From: Rhabditoides inermis
Lineage: Eukaryota; Nematoda; Chromadorea; Rhabditida; Rhabditidae
DNA length: 64,000 nucleotides
Assembly (NCBI GenBank): GCA_963966185.1
Contig: CAWZYM010000148.1
Span: 856,501 to 920,500, forward strand
Direction: 5' to 3'
Made by a program: the position numbers and the translations under genes. The notes beneath the pieces are model-generated. The model saw nothing but the letters and a program-made list of their open reading frames with translations. It was not told the origin of the DNA and did no database searches. Below are positions 14,060-31,128 of this stretch, piece by piece (position 1 is the first letter of the stretch; each line of letters starts with the position of its first letter).

Positions 14060-14981
14060 TCATTTCGTCGAATGTTTTCCAGACATAATTTGAGGCATCA
14101 ATAGCCCGTTATCGGCCCGCGCAAGCTCATTCGACCGCGCAATTATAGATAGATTATAACTATGGATTAAAGTGACAACTTCAATTAAAAATGGTATTCC
14201 AATGTTGAAAAGTTAATGGTAACATCAAATAACATCTAGTAAGCCTGAAAAGTAGAACTTGGATGTGAAACTAATCATGAATTTGAAACTATTTTTGCCC
14301 CAAAAATAGTTGATTTTGAATGGTTTGTGGATAAAAGGTGAGCTTACATCACAGTTGAGTGTCTAAAACGTCTTGAATGACGGGAATTTTGAAATAAAAT
14401 TTTGAGATGAAATTCAGTTTCTAGCATAAACTCAAGTCGTAGAAGCCGATAAACATCCCTATGTGATACGCATCTCGAGTTCAATAGTTATAGCCAGAAT
14501 TCGTAAAGCGCGCCAATTCAAAATTCAAAATTTTTCCGATCACGGATCAATAAAATTGTCACTTTAAACTAGATTATAATTAATTTAGGCAACTCATGAA
14601 CGAGACTGTGGAGAACAGTTTTGTATTATCGCTGACAGAATCGCAGCTGTCCTTCCGAGTTCTCGCGGACTCCAATCGGACTCCAAACCCGTCCCTGTGT
14701 CCGTCACCCATCAATTCTCCGCTGTATGTCACGGTTTGCTTTGCGCCGTCTAGGAAATCGGGTTGGCCAATGTTAGTCTCTCACCTCGTTGGCGATGTAG
14801 CGTTACCGAGCCGTAGGTGCAGGGAATAAAACATGTTGGAGTACACCTGTCGTTCAAGGTACCCAGTGTCTCCTGGATTTGCCCCAAACCTACTATACTT
14901 CCTAAGTTCTTCATAACTTTGCATTCGCCTTGTGATAAATATAGTTTATACGTGCACAATAGATATGTTGCCACCGGAGGT
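14060..14981. other. AT-rich spacer downstream of the gelsolin gene
   Basis: No gene recognised. It contains the presumed 3' UTR of the minus-strand gelsolin gene next to 14982. No clear minus-strand AATAAA was found. Confidence 0.5.
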
Positions 14982-19240
<4,259 letters not shown>

Positions 19241-20139
19241 ACTGAAAACGGATACGATGCGAACAGGTGAGATACGTATACGGTTCACAAATAAACAGAG
19301 AATGTTTTCAGGAAAGAGCAGGACACCAGGAATCGACCAACAACTATATTGCGATATGCTCACAGACGACCACTGGAATGGACTTCTGTCTGTCTGGCAT
19401 CTGGTCTGGACATCACGGCTCAATAAAAAGAGGATGGGAGTCATCCTATTCCCATCCTCAATTCTTTAACCGCAAGATGATACGTGCCACATGTGAAGAT
19501 GGAAAAAGTTGGTAGGAGGAGAAAAAGAGGTTCACTACCGGGATGAGTGAGACACTGATGAGAGAGAGAGGTTCCCACAGAAAAAAAATGGAGTAATAAA
19601 AAGGATCAATGAGCACACAGTGGCCGAAAACACGTAAACAAAGTGGATGAGCGAATCAGAGCGGCTGCCATCAAATGATATCCCTTCGGATTTCGAGAGT
19701 GGATTTCGGAGAGTGTCTGGAGGGAGGGGGATGTTTTGGCGGGCGGCGGCAGAGGAGACGCGAGTGTGTAATGGTGGCAGGGAGAGAGAGAGACAGGGGA
19801 GGGAGAGTGACCAGGATGCGGGGTCCGGGGTGTCAACCAACTCTGATACTAGAACAAACCCAGGGAGGGAGAAGGCACGAAATCACACATTTTCGGCGAT
19901 CAACAATAAACTTGGATGTTGACTGTCTTTCGTGTGTATTCTCGAACCACCGAGAACCATCATATACTCAGGTCCTCAGGTCGCCGTAAAATGAAGATAT
20001 GACCCGTATCTTCGTATTCTTATTCTTCAACATTAATGAAAAAAGAGTCAAGATGAGAGCGCTGTTGTGTACACTGTTGTGAGTCTAATGTCATTCTCAT
20101 TACAGTTGTTGTCATTTTCATTACAGTTGTCGATCTGTG
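19241..20139. other. Intergenic upstream of gelsolin
   Basis: Presumed promoter/outron of the minus-strand gelsolin gene at the left end. The rest has no recognisable gene. Overlapping open frames around 19535-19990 lack motifs. Confidence 0.5.
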
Positions 20140-20941
20140 GCTCACCCTTAACATTACGGTAGAAGAATAATTCGATCTTTGACTCACCCTTAAGGGGGTT
20201 CTTAGCTATTCGGCAGACCCTACATGTTCGGACCTCTGCGCTCTCCGTAAAAGCACACTGTTTCGTCTTCCACTCGCGTGTTCGAACCTCTATAGCATCG
20301 ATAGACCCAAACGGGAGCGTTTGACCCTAACGAATTCCCATTACAATCCGAGCGATAGAGAATTGTTAGAAGGTTGATAGAGGCTCGCCTCTGTTCGAGG
20401 CACCCTCTATCAACCTTCTATTATCCTACTATCGAGCCTCGAACGCGCTTCGATCAAGGTTCCTGTTTGGGTCTATCGATGCTGTAGAGGCTCGAACACG
20501 CGAGTGGAAGACGAAATAGTGTGCTTTCACGGAGAGCGCAGAGGTCCGAACAAGCGTTAGGCTCTACCGAGTAGCTAAGAACCCCCTTTAACCTTACGGT
20601 AGGAGAATAATTCGATCTATGGCTCACCCTTAAACTTACGGTAGGAGAATAATTCGAATTATGGCTCACCCTTAGCATTACGGTAGGAGAATAATTCGAT
20701 CTACGGCTCATCCTCAACATTACGGTAGGCGAATAATTCGATCTATGGCTCACTCTTAACATTACGATAGGAGAATATTTCGATATATGGCTCACCCTCA
20801 ACATTACGGTTTAGAATAATTCGATCTATGGCTCACCCTTAACATTACGGTAGGAGAATAATTCGATCTATGGCTCACCCTTAGCATTACGGTAGGTTTT
20901 TCGACTCACTTTAAAGATTACGGTAGGAGAATAATTCGATG
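20140..20941 (+). repeat. Minisatellite, about 42-bp unit
   Basis: Roughly ten degenerate copies of a unit containing taggagaataattcgatcta then tggctcacccttaacattac. Units differ by substitutions and short indels. The array is interrupted after its first units by the MITE at 20194-20587. Confidence 0.9.
20194..20587 (+). mobile_element. TTAA-flanked MITE inserted in the minisatellite (394 bp)
   Basis: Begins gggggttcttagctatt and ends with the complement (agtagctaagaaccccct). The arms continue inward as inverted repeats through cggacctctgcgctctccg, gtcttccactcgcgtgttcg and gatagaccca. The four bases TTAA flank both ends (20190-20193 and 20588-20591), as expected for piggyBac- or Kolobok-type insertion. 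A second, inner hairpin (gaaggttgatagaggc and its partner near 20410) forms the loop. No ORF. Confidence 0.85.
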
Positions 20942-22063
20942 AACAATAATAATTGCCCGGCATGCCCGGTGTGGGCTGGTCACTTCGACCGCCTACTCAA
21001 CCAGCCGTGGCCGTCTGTTTCCGCCCTGCCAAATTTCGCCCGTCCTAACTGAACTGCAGGACGCCAACCATGGAGGAGCTGCTTGGATGTATGAAGAAAC
21101 TGAAGAATGGTTGGGAAAACTGCTGAAGATGATGCACCTTGGATCCGCAAACCTTTTAACCAATGTTTGGGAGACGAAGGCCACCAGTCGCGCGTTACTG
21201 GTGGAGCACTCTGGTCGAGCTGCACGCACAACGCAAATACACAACTGAACAAACGCGTATGATCACAAATTTTGGGAAACATTGTATCTTTCACTGTGTG
21301 CTAGATACAAAGGAACAAAAGACTTCATTTTGTTCATTGTGAATTGCCGTTCGATCAGCACGGATTTCGATTAGCACGGATTCCGACCACCTTCTCTTTG
21401 AGACGGATTGTCGAGCATGAGGCAGCTATAACTCCTGCTCAGACCTTCTTTGTCGACTTGCGGTTGAACAGTGCCGAGGTCGTACGCGCCGACGTAGTAC
21501 CAGCCACGCTACGAGACCTGCTACGAGACAGTCCGTCCCACTCTGTGCCAAATCTCCCAGCAGTTCGCTGTCCGGACAGAAGTGCGCCAAGAATCCGTTT
21601 GCTGTCCGCTCATATTCAACTATGTCATCGATCACGTGACGTGAGGAGCGTGGGGCTGCATCTAACTGGAAGGAAAGACCCAGAAAGCTGTTGGCCTCCT
21701 GAGTCGGGCCGGACAAGTGCGAATCGATGATTATCGAAAAGGTGAAGATTATCGCCAGATGCTGATGCTGGGATCAGCGGGCAATAAATGAATGCTGCTA
21801 GACTTATTTCATTTCGCAAAAAGAACCCAAGAAATTAGAAAAAACACCCTGTTGTTTACTATGATGTGGCGTGCGCTGATCCTTGTATGATTGATGTTGA
21901 CGGGTCGCTCACACTAGAGAAGCCGCAACCCCATCTGGAAACAATCCGCAACTCTTTTCCCTTTATCCTCCGCTCTCTCCTCGTACCACGTCCAAAATTT
22001 TCCCCGCACCTCACTCTTTCATTTCTATTCATTATTTTTTTACTATAATATTGACTATTCACA
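20942..22063. other. Intergenic; one open stretch without start codon at 21054-21245
   Basis: No gene recognised. A plus-strand open stretch, 21054-21245, reads LQDANHGGAAWMYEETEEWL onward and ends TTQIHN and a stop. It is preceded by ctgcag, so it could be a terminal exon, but I recognise no family and see no partner exon. Confidence 0.4.
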
Positions 22064-22133
22064 ATGGACCGACTGATGGCCCTTCAAAATGAGCTCGATT
22101 GGCCATCAAGAGGCCGAAATTATTCTAAAGAAG
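22064..22133 (+). CDS. Candidate far-upstream first exon of the Cav2 gene (or of an unknown gene)
   Basis: ATG followed by DRLMALQNELDWPSRGRNYS, then KE and the donor gtgagg, ending in phase 1. It is phase-compatible with the exon at 27054-27134, and through it with 27566-27630, 29442-29554 and the Cav2 exon at 37779. That full chain would give a 2099-residue channel. There is no database support available here. The introns (5 kb and more) would be long for this window, and these exons may belong to another gene. Confidence 0.35.
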
Positions 22134-22813
22134 GTGAGGATTTACGATATCGTATTTCATTTTGTTGTAATTGTTGTCCATATAATTACGAATACTAACA
22201 TAAACAAGCAAACACTCGTGTTTTTTTCTGTCGTTTGGCGTGCCAATGAGAAAGAGAGAGAAAATGAGAGAGATGGAGAGTGAGGGGAGGGAGAGAGAAA
22301 GAGAGATGGTGCAATTTCGACTTCCTAGAGGAATGCCAGATTCGGCGTGCGTCGTTCGAAGACAATCCTCACATTATATCCCCTCTTTCTCCTTTGGTGT
22401 ATTAGACGAACGACGAGAGAGTGTGGTGATAGGAGAGATGCAGACATAAGGCACGAGGAGAATGCTAACACAGTTGAGAGCGTGACATTCATTTCCGTTC
22501 TTCCCTGTGCTGAAAGGACATTGCATGAAAGTATGTGATATTTCAAAATAGTAAAATATTTATTACTCATTGCATCACATTACTTTATTTCTCTATTTCT
22601 CTCTCCATCTGCTCTCTCCCTATCTTCCCCCTCTCTCTTCCCCTCTCTTTCTCTCCTCCCCCTCCCTCTCTCTCTGCCACAGCCCCCTCCTGTCATTGTC
22701 TGCGTAGCATGGGTGTATATGTGAGAGCCTGCTAATCAAAAGAGCCTTCCTGTTTACCGCGTAGAGATACACACACATCTGTATATAGAGGAGATGCCAT
22801 CCGCATTCCATCC

Positions 22814-22857
<44 letters not shown>

Positions 22858-23353
22858 CCTTCTTTCTGCTGCTTACGATCATGTATTTCGACTCTTATTA
22901 CGATGACATGTACTCTGTCCCCTCCCCTCTCTCCCCTCTCGGGCCTCCCACTTTCTATGTCTATCAACTCGCGTCGACAATCCAATCTATCCGCTCTCTA
23001 TCCCAGTAATTGGAGGCAACACTTTGCAGTGTGAAATTGCGTGGAATTGTGCGCGCGCAATCCACACCCGTGTCTTCTTGTCAATTCCCACCACGACTAC
23101 TTTCACTCCTTGGTCATGACGATTCCGAATCAAGAATGATTATGTATTGTGTTTCATCTGTTTTAGACCAGAATAATTTCAAATATTTTCAAATACCCTC
23201 TGGACCTCTGGTTTTCGCAGTTGAGTTTGCACCGGAATGTGAAAATAGAACAGAATAATGCACTTTTGTCAAATGGACCATAATGCCAGGAAACGACGTG
23301 AAGATGGAATATCCAACACCCATCGTGCACGATTGTACACGTGAGCACGGGCA

Positions 23354-23425
<72 letters not shown>

Positions 23426-23796
23426 AGTAAGTATATTCATGCACAAATTACACAAACTTTGAGGACACTTTCACATAACGTTCTGTTAAAAGTACATTAT
23501 TTGTGGGTATTCTTTCACATCCTAAGATGATCCTATTTCGTAAATTCGAATTTCGGAGGGCACACTTCCGGAAAATAACTTGAAGATACAGGGACCTATT
23601 CAAATAGCATGCTGATCGTAAATTTTCAAATTTCGCGCGTTTTTTTGCTCGGCAAGAAAACACACGGTACCGATTGAAGAGTGGGTTGAAATCACGTGAG
23701 GATTACACAAAACATGCGGGTCCGGTGGGAATCAAACCCGGGTTAGTCACATCAGCAGCCGCGCGTGCTATTCACAATACCACTAGAGATAGTTGC

Positions 23797-23837
<41 letters not shown>

Positions 23838-26077
23838 TGAGTGCGGTGAATATACTCAAGACACGCGCAGCTATCGATACAAACCAGGTTTGCTATGTTT
23901 TTTTTCAAGCGGGAATTTGAAACTTTGCAATCAGAGTTGCCGATGAGCGTTTCTCAATCACGATGAACCTTTGTTTCTCCGTTCCAATTAAAGTTTGTTT
24001 GTGTTTTTGTGCACTATAAATCATTAGAAATTTGTTAAAAATAGGCCACTGTATCAAGCTTATTTTCACATTTCAATACGCACATTTGCTAATCACTGAT
24101 CGTATATATTTATTATTTACCGAGTGTTTCAAAGATTCGAAAAAATCGCAAAGTGAAAGTGTTTGTCACTAAAATCCATTGTACAATTGTAGATTATTGC
24201 CTGTTCATAAAGCCTTTGCGCTTTGTTGTGCATATCAATTTCCCTCTTTCTCTTTCCCTACCTCTCTCATTTTCATTTTATCCCTCTCACACAATGCCCA
24301 TTTTAGTCTTTCTCTCTCTGTGTTGTCATTTTACGTGAAAAAACGCATCGTTCATTGTTGACGTTAAAACTATATATTGATTCTTTCGAAAATGTGTTGT
24401 TTCGAATCAATGTTATTTCAACTCAGACTCAGTTAGTGCTGGAATATTCAGCGAAGCAGTTCAGAAAGTGTTGTGTTTGAGAAGAGTGCTTGTGAGTGAG
24501 CCTGAAAAAAAATATTTGTTGAAATAATTCTAGATTAGCCAGGTTAAAAATTGAAAGTGAGCATTCGAATGATGTCAGGACAAGAATTATATTTATCTTA
24601 CCCCCCCCACTCAGAAGCGTGTTTTCAACCCATGTTCTTCTGTAATTGCGTGATTAACCAATTGATCTTCTTCAATAGTGCGTAGATTGCAATAAATTTC
24701 CTCGAAAAGAGAGCGAGAGAGCCGAATATAAGTTCACTTTCCTAGCATTTCAAGAAATGTACTGACTTTCAGCATTTTCACGACTTTTACTTCTCGCAAT
24801 GCGGATACAATTTGTCGAATGCTATGTAATTTGTCCACTTTTTTATAGCGAATTTCTACTTTCACGCCAAAATGTAGTCGCTGTGTTTTGGCGCGATTAG
24901 CATTTCTTTCTTCATACTTTTCCTTATTAGTGTATTATATGACTAGCTTTGCTGGCAGGCGTTGTTGATTGGAGCACAATCGGGGGAATAGTTCTCGCAT
25001 TAATTGTCGCTAGGCGGGCCTAGGCAAGTGAGGGGAGGATGACAGTGTATGCTGTATGCATGTGTGCCTTCTCTCATTTCGACCACCCTGTACAGTGCTA
25101 GACTAGATTGCGCCATGGATCAAGGTGGGAGGTGGACTTCCACTAATTATGAATTGTGAATGATTCCTCGTGAGAGAATAACGTCATTTCAGCAAGTAGT
25201 GTATCACTTCCCTTCATTTGATCACGATGTTCGAATAACTGTGAATTATCGCTTACAAATATCTTTCGTATTTTAAATATTTTCATGATCTGTTCTGAAC
25301 ATTAAAATTGTTAGTCTCTCTGCGATTTATTTGATACCTGAAACGTATCATAAGTATTAGTTAAGATTACCAATTTATGAAATGCGTTCAAAATCATCAT
25401 GAGTAGTGAATACTGAATAGAATACGTGTCGCAGAAACGAAACGTCTGACCGTATTGGGTGACGTGTGGTGTTTCAGATGTGATGGTGGTTGGTCGAGCG
25501 TTCGCCAAGCGTCGACAGTCAGTCGCCCCGCCCACTCTCGGACAACAGTACAGGAAGAAGAACGGTCAGAGCTGTGTATATAATTTTTCATTGTTCATTA
25601 CGGTTCAAGTGTTTTAATCTGAAAAGTATACACTGCAGTGAAAATAAAATAGTTTATTAATCGACGAAATAGTATATAGTACCTACACTCATTGGCTTGA
25701 GTTTCGTTTCGTCTCAAGCTCTGCGGGCATTGATTAACAAAGATTTTGCCACTGCGTCCATTCACTCAGACTCAGGGATGAAGGGCATCGTAGGTGATTG
25801 ATCTGGCGATATGCTTTAACAGAGATCGCCCCAATCACGGTGTTGACATCATCGTACTTGGATCGGGGTTACCTGGAGTATATGTATGTTAAACGAACGC
25901 GTTCAGTTCGCTCGCGCAGCCTGAGTGTTCCACTGCCGCCTTGTCTCCCATTCATCCTTGTTTACCGGTCACTCACTCTCTTTTCTCGAAGACGAATCTA
26001 AGCGGCCCATTGAAATAGGATTGCGAATTCGAGACACGCTCTCCTTCCACCCCCTTTCACTCGAAATTACACCGACC

Positions 26078-26127
<50 letters not shown>

Positions 26128-27053
26128 TAGAGATAGAGAGAGAGAGAGATCGGCTCTGTCTATTATCTCGCTCCTTTCCGGTGCACTGCAGAGGGCCCAG
26201 TGTGCCAAACAAGTCTGTCCCTACCAACATTTCACATTTTTATTTCCCATTGTTTGTAAGTGCGTGGTGTTGTGTTGTGCGGAGAGTGCGTAGTGCGTAG
26301 TGCGAATGCGGTGGTGTCCTTTTGAGGGAAGCAATATCATGTGTTACCGTGTCGAGAGGAGAGAGGAGAGAGAGGGGAAGGAGGATTGGAATATTGAAAA
26401 TGGAGGAGGGAAGGAGACGACATGAAAACGCGATGACGAACCGAACAAACAGCCATCGATTCGATTCGGCTCTCACTTTGTCGGATGCGCTTTTTATCGT
26501 GAGACAATGCATAATTTGGAATGATTTCTGTCACCGTTTGTTCTACTATACCTTGTCTCACTAGCACCACGAGATCCGTCGCGCAGCGATTTTGAATTTC
26601 TGTGATGAGTCTTGTGTCTTTCCGTCATGATTTGGACGTTGGTTGTTGTCGCGTTGGATTGCCGCATTCTGCCTGTCTCCCTCCCCCTCCCTCCCTCCCT
26701 CCCTCTCAGTGTATGATCCGTGCGGTTCGCCCGCGCGCGCCCCTCTCATCAGTATCCAGTCGACACTCATCCGCCGATGGAAAGACCAGTAAGACGAGCC
26801 GAACAAGTTACCTACAACATGAAAATAGCATTTATCGAAAAATAGCACAGCAACTTGTACTTACTTACTATTAAAAACCCAATTTTATGATGAGTGCTGA
26901 TACAAAACAGAACGTTTTTATGGAATTTTGATATTCAAACTGACACAATCATTTTTGAGCAATGTGTAAATGGGTAATGCAAAATATGATAAGTCACTAA
27001 ATCATAGCTATGGGTTTTCCACTTATAAATACATATGTACATATGTGTTGCAG
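22134..27053. repeat. Long gene-poor stretch rich in microsatellites
   Basis: Contains (CT)n at 22818-22853 and 23357-23418, (TA)n at about 23801-23834, (GA)n at 26082-26122 and a G/A-rich block at 26355-26420, plus a tRNA-like sequence at 23716-23790. No convincing coding exon was found between the candidate exons at 22064 and 27054. Confidence 0.55.
23716..23790 (-). repeat. tRNA-like sequence (degenerate tRNA or SINE head)
   Basis: On the minus strand there is an A-box-like tggtattgtgaatagc and, about 35 nt on, a B box ggtttgattcc within gggtttgattccc. The T-stem pairs only partly and I could not fold a full cloverleaf, so a functional tRNA is unlikely. A tRNA-derived repeat is the better guess. 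It is followed by a (TA)n run. Confidence 0.45.
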
Positions 27054-27134
27054 AGCCTCGGAGTCGTCACCGGGGGCGATCAGCGGGATCGAACCCGAAG
27101 GAAGCAGATGATGACAGCAGCACCATCACACGGG
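27054..27134 (+). CDS. Candidate internal exon upstream of Cav2
   Basis: Acceptor gtgttgcag, donor ggtagg, 81 nt, entered and left in phase 1. It encodes EPRSRHRGRSAGSNPKEADD then DSSTITR, a polar low-complexity peptide typical of disordered termini. Compatible with 22064-22133 upstream and 27566-27630 downstream. Confidence 0.35.
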
Positions 27135-27565
27135 GTAGGGGCGGTAGCTGTGGGTGTATATCGATTTATTGATTGATTGTATCGATGCGTGCAGGTGATC
27201 GACATCCGCTACTCTGTTTCAGACGGATTTCAGACGGCGATTTCAGACACACAACTGTCTTTCATTTTATTCATGATCATTCCTCTATCATGTCGATGAA
27301 ATGAGAAGGAAAATGTGAGAGCAGCAAATTGCAAATACAAGTCCTGTTTGTCATTGTCATTGTATGCTTTATATTTATTCTCTTTTAAAAAGTGGTATCA
27401 AACGCTCGTGCACGAGCATTAATCGATTGTTCAACTTTGTTAACTCTGAAACCTGATATAGGAGAACAAAAATAATGCGCGCAATCAACATCAACAATGA
27501 GCTTTGCAAAGTGTGTGTACATATGTATGCATGTATCTAAAAATTCACGATGTTACTGATTTCAG

Positions 27566-27630
27566 ACGGCGATTCGTCTGTTTTCTCCCACCCACGCACA
27601 TCCATCGACTTCCCAACTGCTGTACTGCAG
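27566..27630 (+). CDS. Candidate internal exon upstream of Cav2
   Basis: Acceptor gatttcag, donor gtatgt, 65 nt, entered in phase 1 and left in phase 0. It encodes (D)GDSSVFSHPRTSIDFPTAVLQ. Compatible with the exon at 29442. A partial copy of its acceptor and first bases (ttcagacggcgatt) occurs upstream at about 27225, suggesting a local duplication. Confidence 0.35.
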
Positions 27631-29054
27631 GTATGTTATGTAGTACATTTCCCAAATATATGATATCTGTGCAATCAATTTTGTGGCAATCCCACTTTTG
27701 TATTGTTCAAAAGTACCGACTATATGAACACAATGATTTGTTTATTCTTCTCCTCCCCCTCTGCCTCTTTCTCTCTCTTGAAAGCGCCCTCGGTGCATTG
27801 TGGGGGCTCTCTCTCGGAAGGCCCTTCTATGTGTCTCTCCTTCCATTCACACAGCGCCCTCTCCTTCTGCCTCACTGCCCCACAGCTCTCCCCTCTGCCA
27901 CTCCTCGACCTTCCCCACTTTGTTCTTGCCAGTACTACTAGTTAGTACTAGTTGCGTGAGTATCGTTTGCCTCTTTTCCCTTTTCTGGCAGTGGTCTGAT
28001 AAAAAAGAATGTGTTCTCTCTTACTCACAGTCCTTTCCACAGACTGCATTATATATTCTTGTGTGTACTGCATTGTTAGAACACATTCGCTGGTTGAGTG
28101 AAGTCTAGTGGTTTTTCACACCGTTCTATGGTTCTAATTCTATTCTCGGCCTTTATGCGATTGTCTCTTGAAGTGGTGTTCGCAATGAGTGCTGATGTGT
28201 GTGCTCCTCCGCGGAATGGGCGCAGTAGCAGCTGCTCCAATTGGCTTCGTTCTGCTCCCGCTCCTCCGTCCGCCTGCTCCTTCTCCGCCAGTCTTTGTCG
28301 CCCGTCCGTCTAACATCCACTATATTCCCATTCCACCACACATACATCCCCTCCAAATGCGTTATTCATAATGGTGAGATATTCCGCGTAGTGTTTTGTA
28401 GTGCGTGGTCTGGTGGCCGGGCGCACAACTTTCGTGAGTGCGTGTGTGTGTTTGACTTTTGCTTCTCGCGCCATAGCCGTTTTTGCGTCTCTTGGGAGCT
28501 GCCTGTGAACGTCGTTGTCATTTTTCTCAATTTCCCTCCGCCCTCCGAGGTGCGTCGTCGTCGTCGTCGCCTCTTGCGTGTAGATGTCCCCAGGGGTCGA
28601 GCTGGGTCTCATTCCATGTATGGGTGCTGGAAGAAAAACAAGGCTTAGGAATGCGGGGAAAAGCAAAGGTGCGTATCAAAACACCACGCAAACGAAAGCG
28701 GCGGAGCGGAATCGGACCGGCAAAAGAGAACGGCTGCCTTCCCAGCATTCCTTCCACCCTCCAGCTATAGCGGAACCGGCCACCTCGTGGGCAGCTACGC
28801 AAAGTGATTGACCATTGGGCAGCTACATAGTGCGCATCACTGTGCGGGCAGCTACGCAGCGGAGCGAGTACGGTGTGGTGAGCGGAGCGTGGACGCAGGG
28901 AGGCGAGAAGCAGCGGCCCGGATATGTGATTGTAGGCGAGGGAGAGGGGGAGGGAAGGAGGGGCTATTATGCTCGACTCGCGAGTACGCCACCTCTAGAC
29001 GACAAACAAGCACGACGACGACGACGCCTACTATTGCGGGGTGGATGGATTGAC
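27631..29054. other. Spacer with no supported gene
   Basis: CT-rich and GC-mixed DNA. Open frames around 28584-28811 have a donor (gtgcgt at 28670) but no phase-compatible partner, so they are not called. Confidence 0.45.
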
Positions 29055-29126
29055 ATGGAGTGGTGTGAGGAGGAGAAGCCGCGTCGGCGGCGCAAGAGCA
29101 TCTTCCGACGTCTCTTCCACACCTCG
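29055..29126 (+). CDS. Candidate alternative first exon of Cav2 (basic N-terminus)
   Basis: ATG then EWCEEEKPRRRRKSIFRRLF and HTS, 24 codons, ending in phase 0 at donor gtatgc. It joins in frame to 29442-29554, and this in phase 2 to 37779, giving a 2051-residue channel. The peptide is strongly basic. It could equally be the start of a separate small gene. Confidence 0.4.
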
Positions 29127-29441
29127 GTATGCTCCTCTCAACCCGTTGTCAGGAGAAGTGCCGCGCTTTTTGTGCGCGCTCCTTCAACACTCTCAAAGCA
29201 GCCTCCGAGCCCTCGAACAGAGATGTTCCTGACTACGGAACTCATTGAAACATGTTACCATTCATTCTCTCTTCGAACATGCTGTGTGAATTGCTGAAGC
29301 TGCCGCATTCTAATGAGGCCGCGCGTCGCGCCTCCCCCGCAAGCGCACTCCCACCTCATTCGAGCTCCAGTCTTCTTTCTTTCTTTTCTCCTATTTATTT
29401 TATGTTTCATGTTGTATGTTTCTAATAAAGTGTGTGTCTAG

Positions 29442-29554
29442 GCTGCCCGCCGCGCGTCAGCTCCCCGCGGTGCGTATTCAGCCACCCAGTCGGGAGAGGA
29501 CACCTCAGACGCCGACGAACCACACCCCTCAGCCAGCAGTCCACGACGAAGGAG
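29442..29554 (+). CDS. Candidate 5' exon of Cav2
   Basis: Acceptor gtgtctag, donor gtgggc, 113 nt, phase 0 in and phase 2 out. It encodes AARRASAPRGAYSATQSGED then TSDADEPHPSASSPRRR. It can follow either 29055-29126 or 27566-27630 and joins the 37779 exon in frame (junction codon AG+A, Arg). Confidence 0.45.
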
Positions 29555-30045
29555 GTGGGCAACATGTTTACGCGTTTGTTTACTGGTTTGTTTACTTCAT
29601 TTACTTGGGTTGGAAAGGTCAGGTGAGTGCGTTTTGATCCCATTCACATGTTTTACTTGTATCTTGTATCCATATTTACAATGTCATTCGCTTGGATTGG
29701 GGTGTGAGTGTGTTTGTGAGTGAGTGAGTGAGTGGCTGTTGTGAGTGCCAATCCACCTCGTATTGCCTTGCTCCCTTGTTGACTGCTGTTCTCTTGTGTT
29801 GCCATTTGCTCCTTTCCAAGCCACCGCGCTCCTATCAACCGCCGATTTCCCTTCTCTTCCCTCCTCTTTCTCTTTCCAATACTGATTCTTGGTAGCTCTA
29901 AGTCCTTTCCTACCACTTCCTTATTCGTATGCTCGCATCTTTGCGCGGCCCGACTATTCCTGTCTCTGCGAATGGCCGCCGCATCTCGATTATAGAGTTA
30001 TGCCCTCAAGGCAATCCAGCCCCGCCCACTTCCGGTGGCGGCTCC

Positions 30046-30117
<72 letters not shown>

Positions 30118-30435
30118 ACGTGTGCGTGCGCGCCTTTCTTTGCCATTGTTACCTGGGGTGGTCACCCACTCTTCTTTGCAAGTTGACAAAAAATAACAGA
30201 GATAAAGCGAAAGATTCGTAGTTGTACTTATTGATTGTGCGGGACCGCAATAACAATACTACACATTAGACATTAGCAATACTACTAGAACCCACATCTG
30301 GGAAGCGGAAGACAGAAGTAGGAACGTACACGGACACGTTTTTACGAGAGCACGGCCAGCAATTATCAATTCATCCCAGTGTCTCGCACTCTTCCGGTGA
30401 GAAACGCGGACTGACGCATCTGCCAGAGAGAGAGA

Positions 30436-30475
<40 letters not shown>

Positions 30476-30600
30476 TAGGAGGGAGGGAAGTTGAGAGTGA
30501 GAGCACACGCTTGCCTAGGTGGGAAGCGCGTCTCGGGTTACAGTTGGGGGCTCTGGCCTATTCCGGACATACTCTCCCTCCGATATGGATACAGAACGGC

Positions 30601-30651
<51 letters not shown>

Positions 30652-31072
30652 ATTTCTGATCTCTTCCATCCTTGATGTTTGACCCTCGCTTTACATATTC
30701 AAAATGGTCATGAGCTGGGAGACCTATATTTCCCGCCGCACTCCTTTTTCGGTGAGCAGCCGCGTAAAATAATGCTCAATTACGCAACTCTCGCGCGGTG
30801 GCCACGTCGGGTTTCGACCCTTCGAACATTCCCCGTGAGAGAGTGTGATGAACAAGGAGGGACAGGCGAGAGAGTGGCGAGAGAGTGTGGTTGGGGGAGA
30901 GGGCGCAGGTGCGGCGCGCTTCTTGCCACGGTTGCGAGGTCGGACAATGAATGGCAGAGTCTCCATAGGTAGCTCTCCTCGCCAATATTTCTCCCCGCTC
31001 TTTCTCCATTCATCCATTCTTGCATATTCCTCTTATGACTTATGCGCGTGTCTGTAGAAATCTCCGGCATGC

Positions 31073-31128
<56 letters not shown>

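Noticed and set aside
20140..20941. CRISPR-like array of 42-bp units
   Set aside because: The units are tandem and contiguous with drifted copies and no unique spacers; it is a minisatellite.
28584..28811. Basic ORF around MGAGRKTRLRNAGK
   Set aside because: The donor at 28670 leaves phase 1, which fits none of the neighbouring candidate exons.
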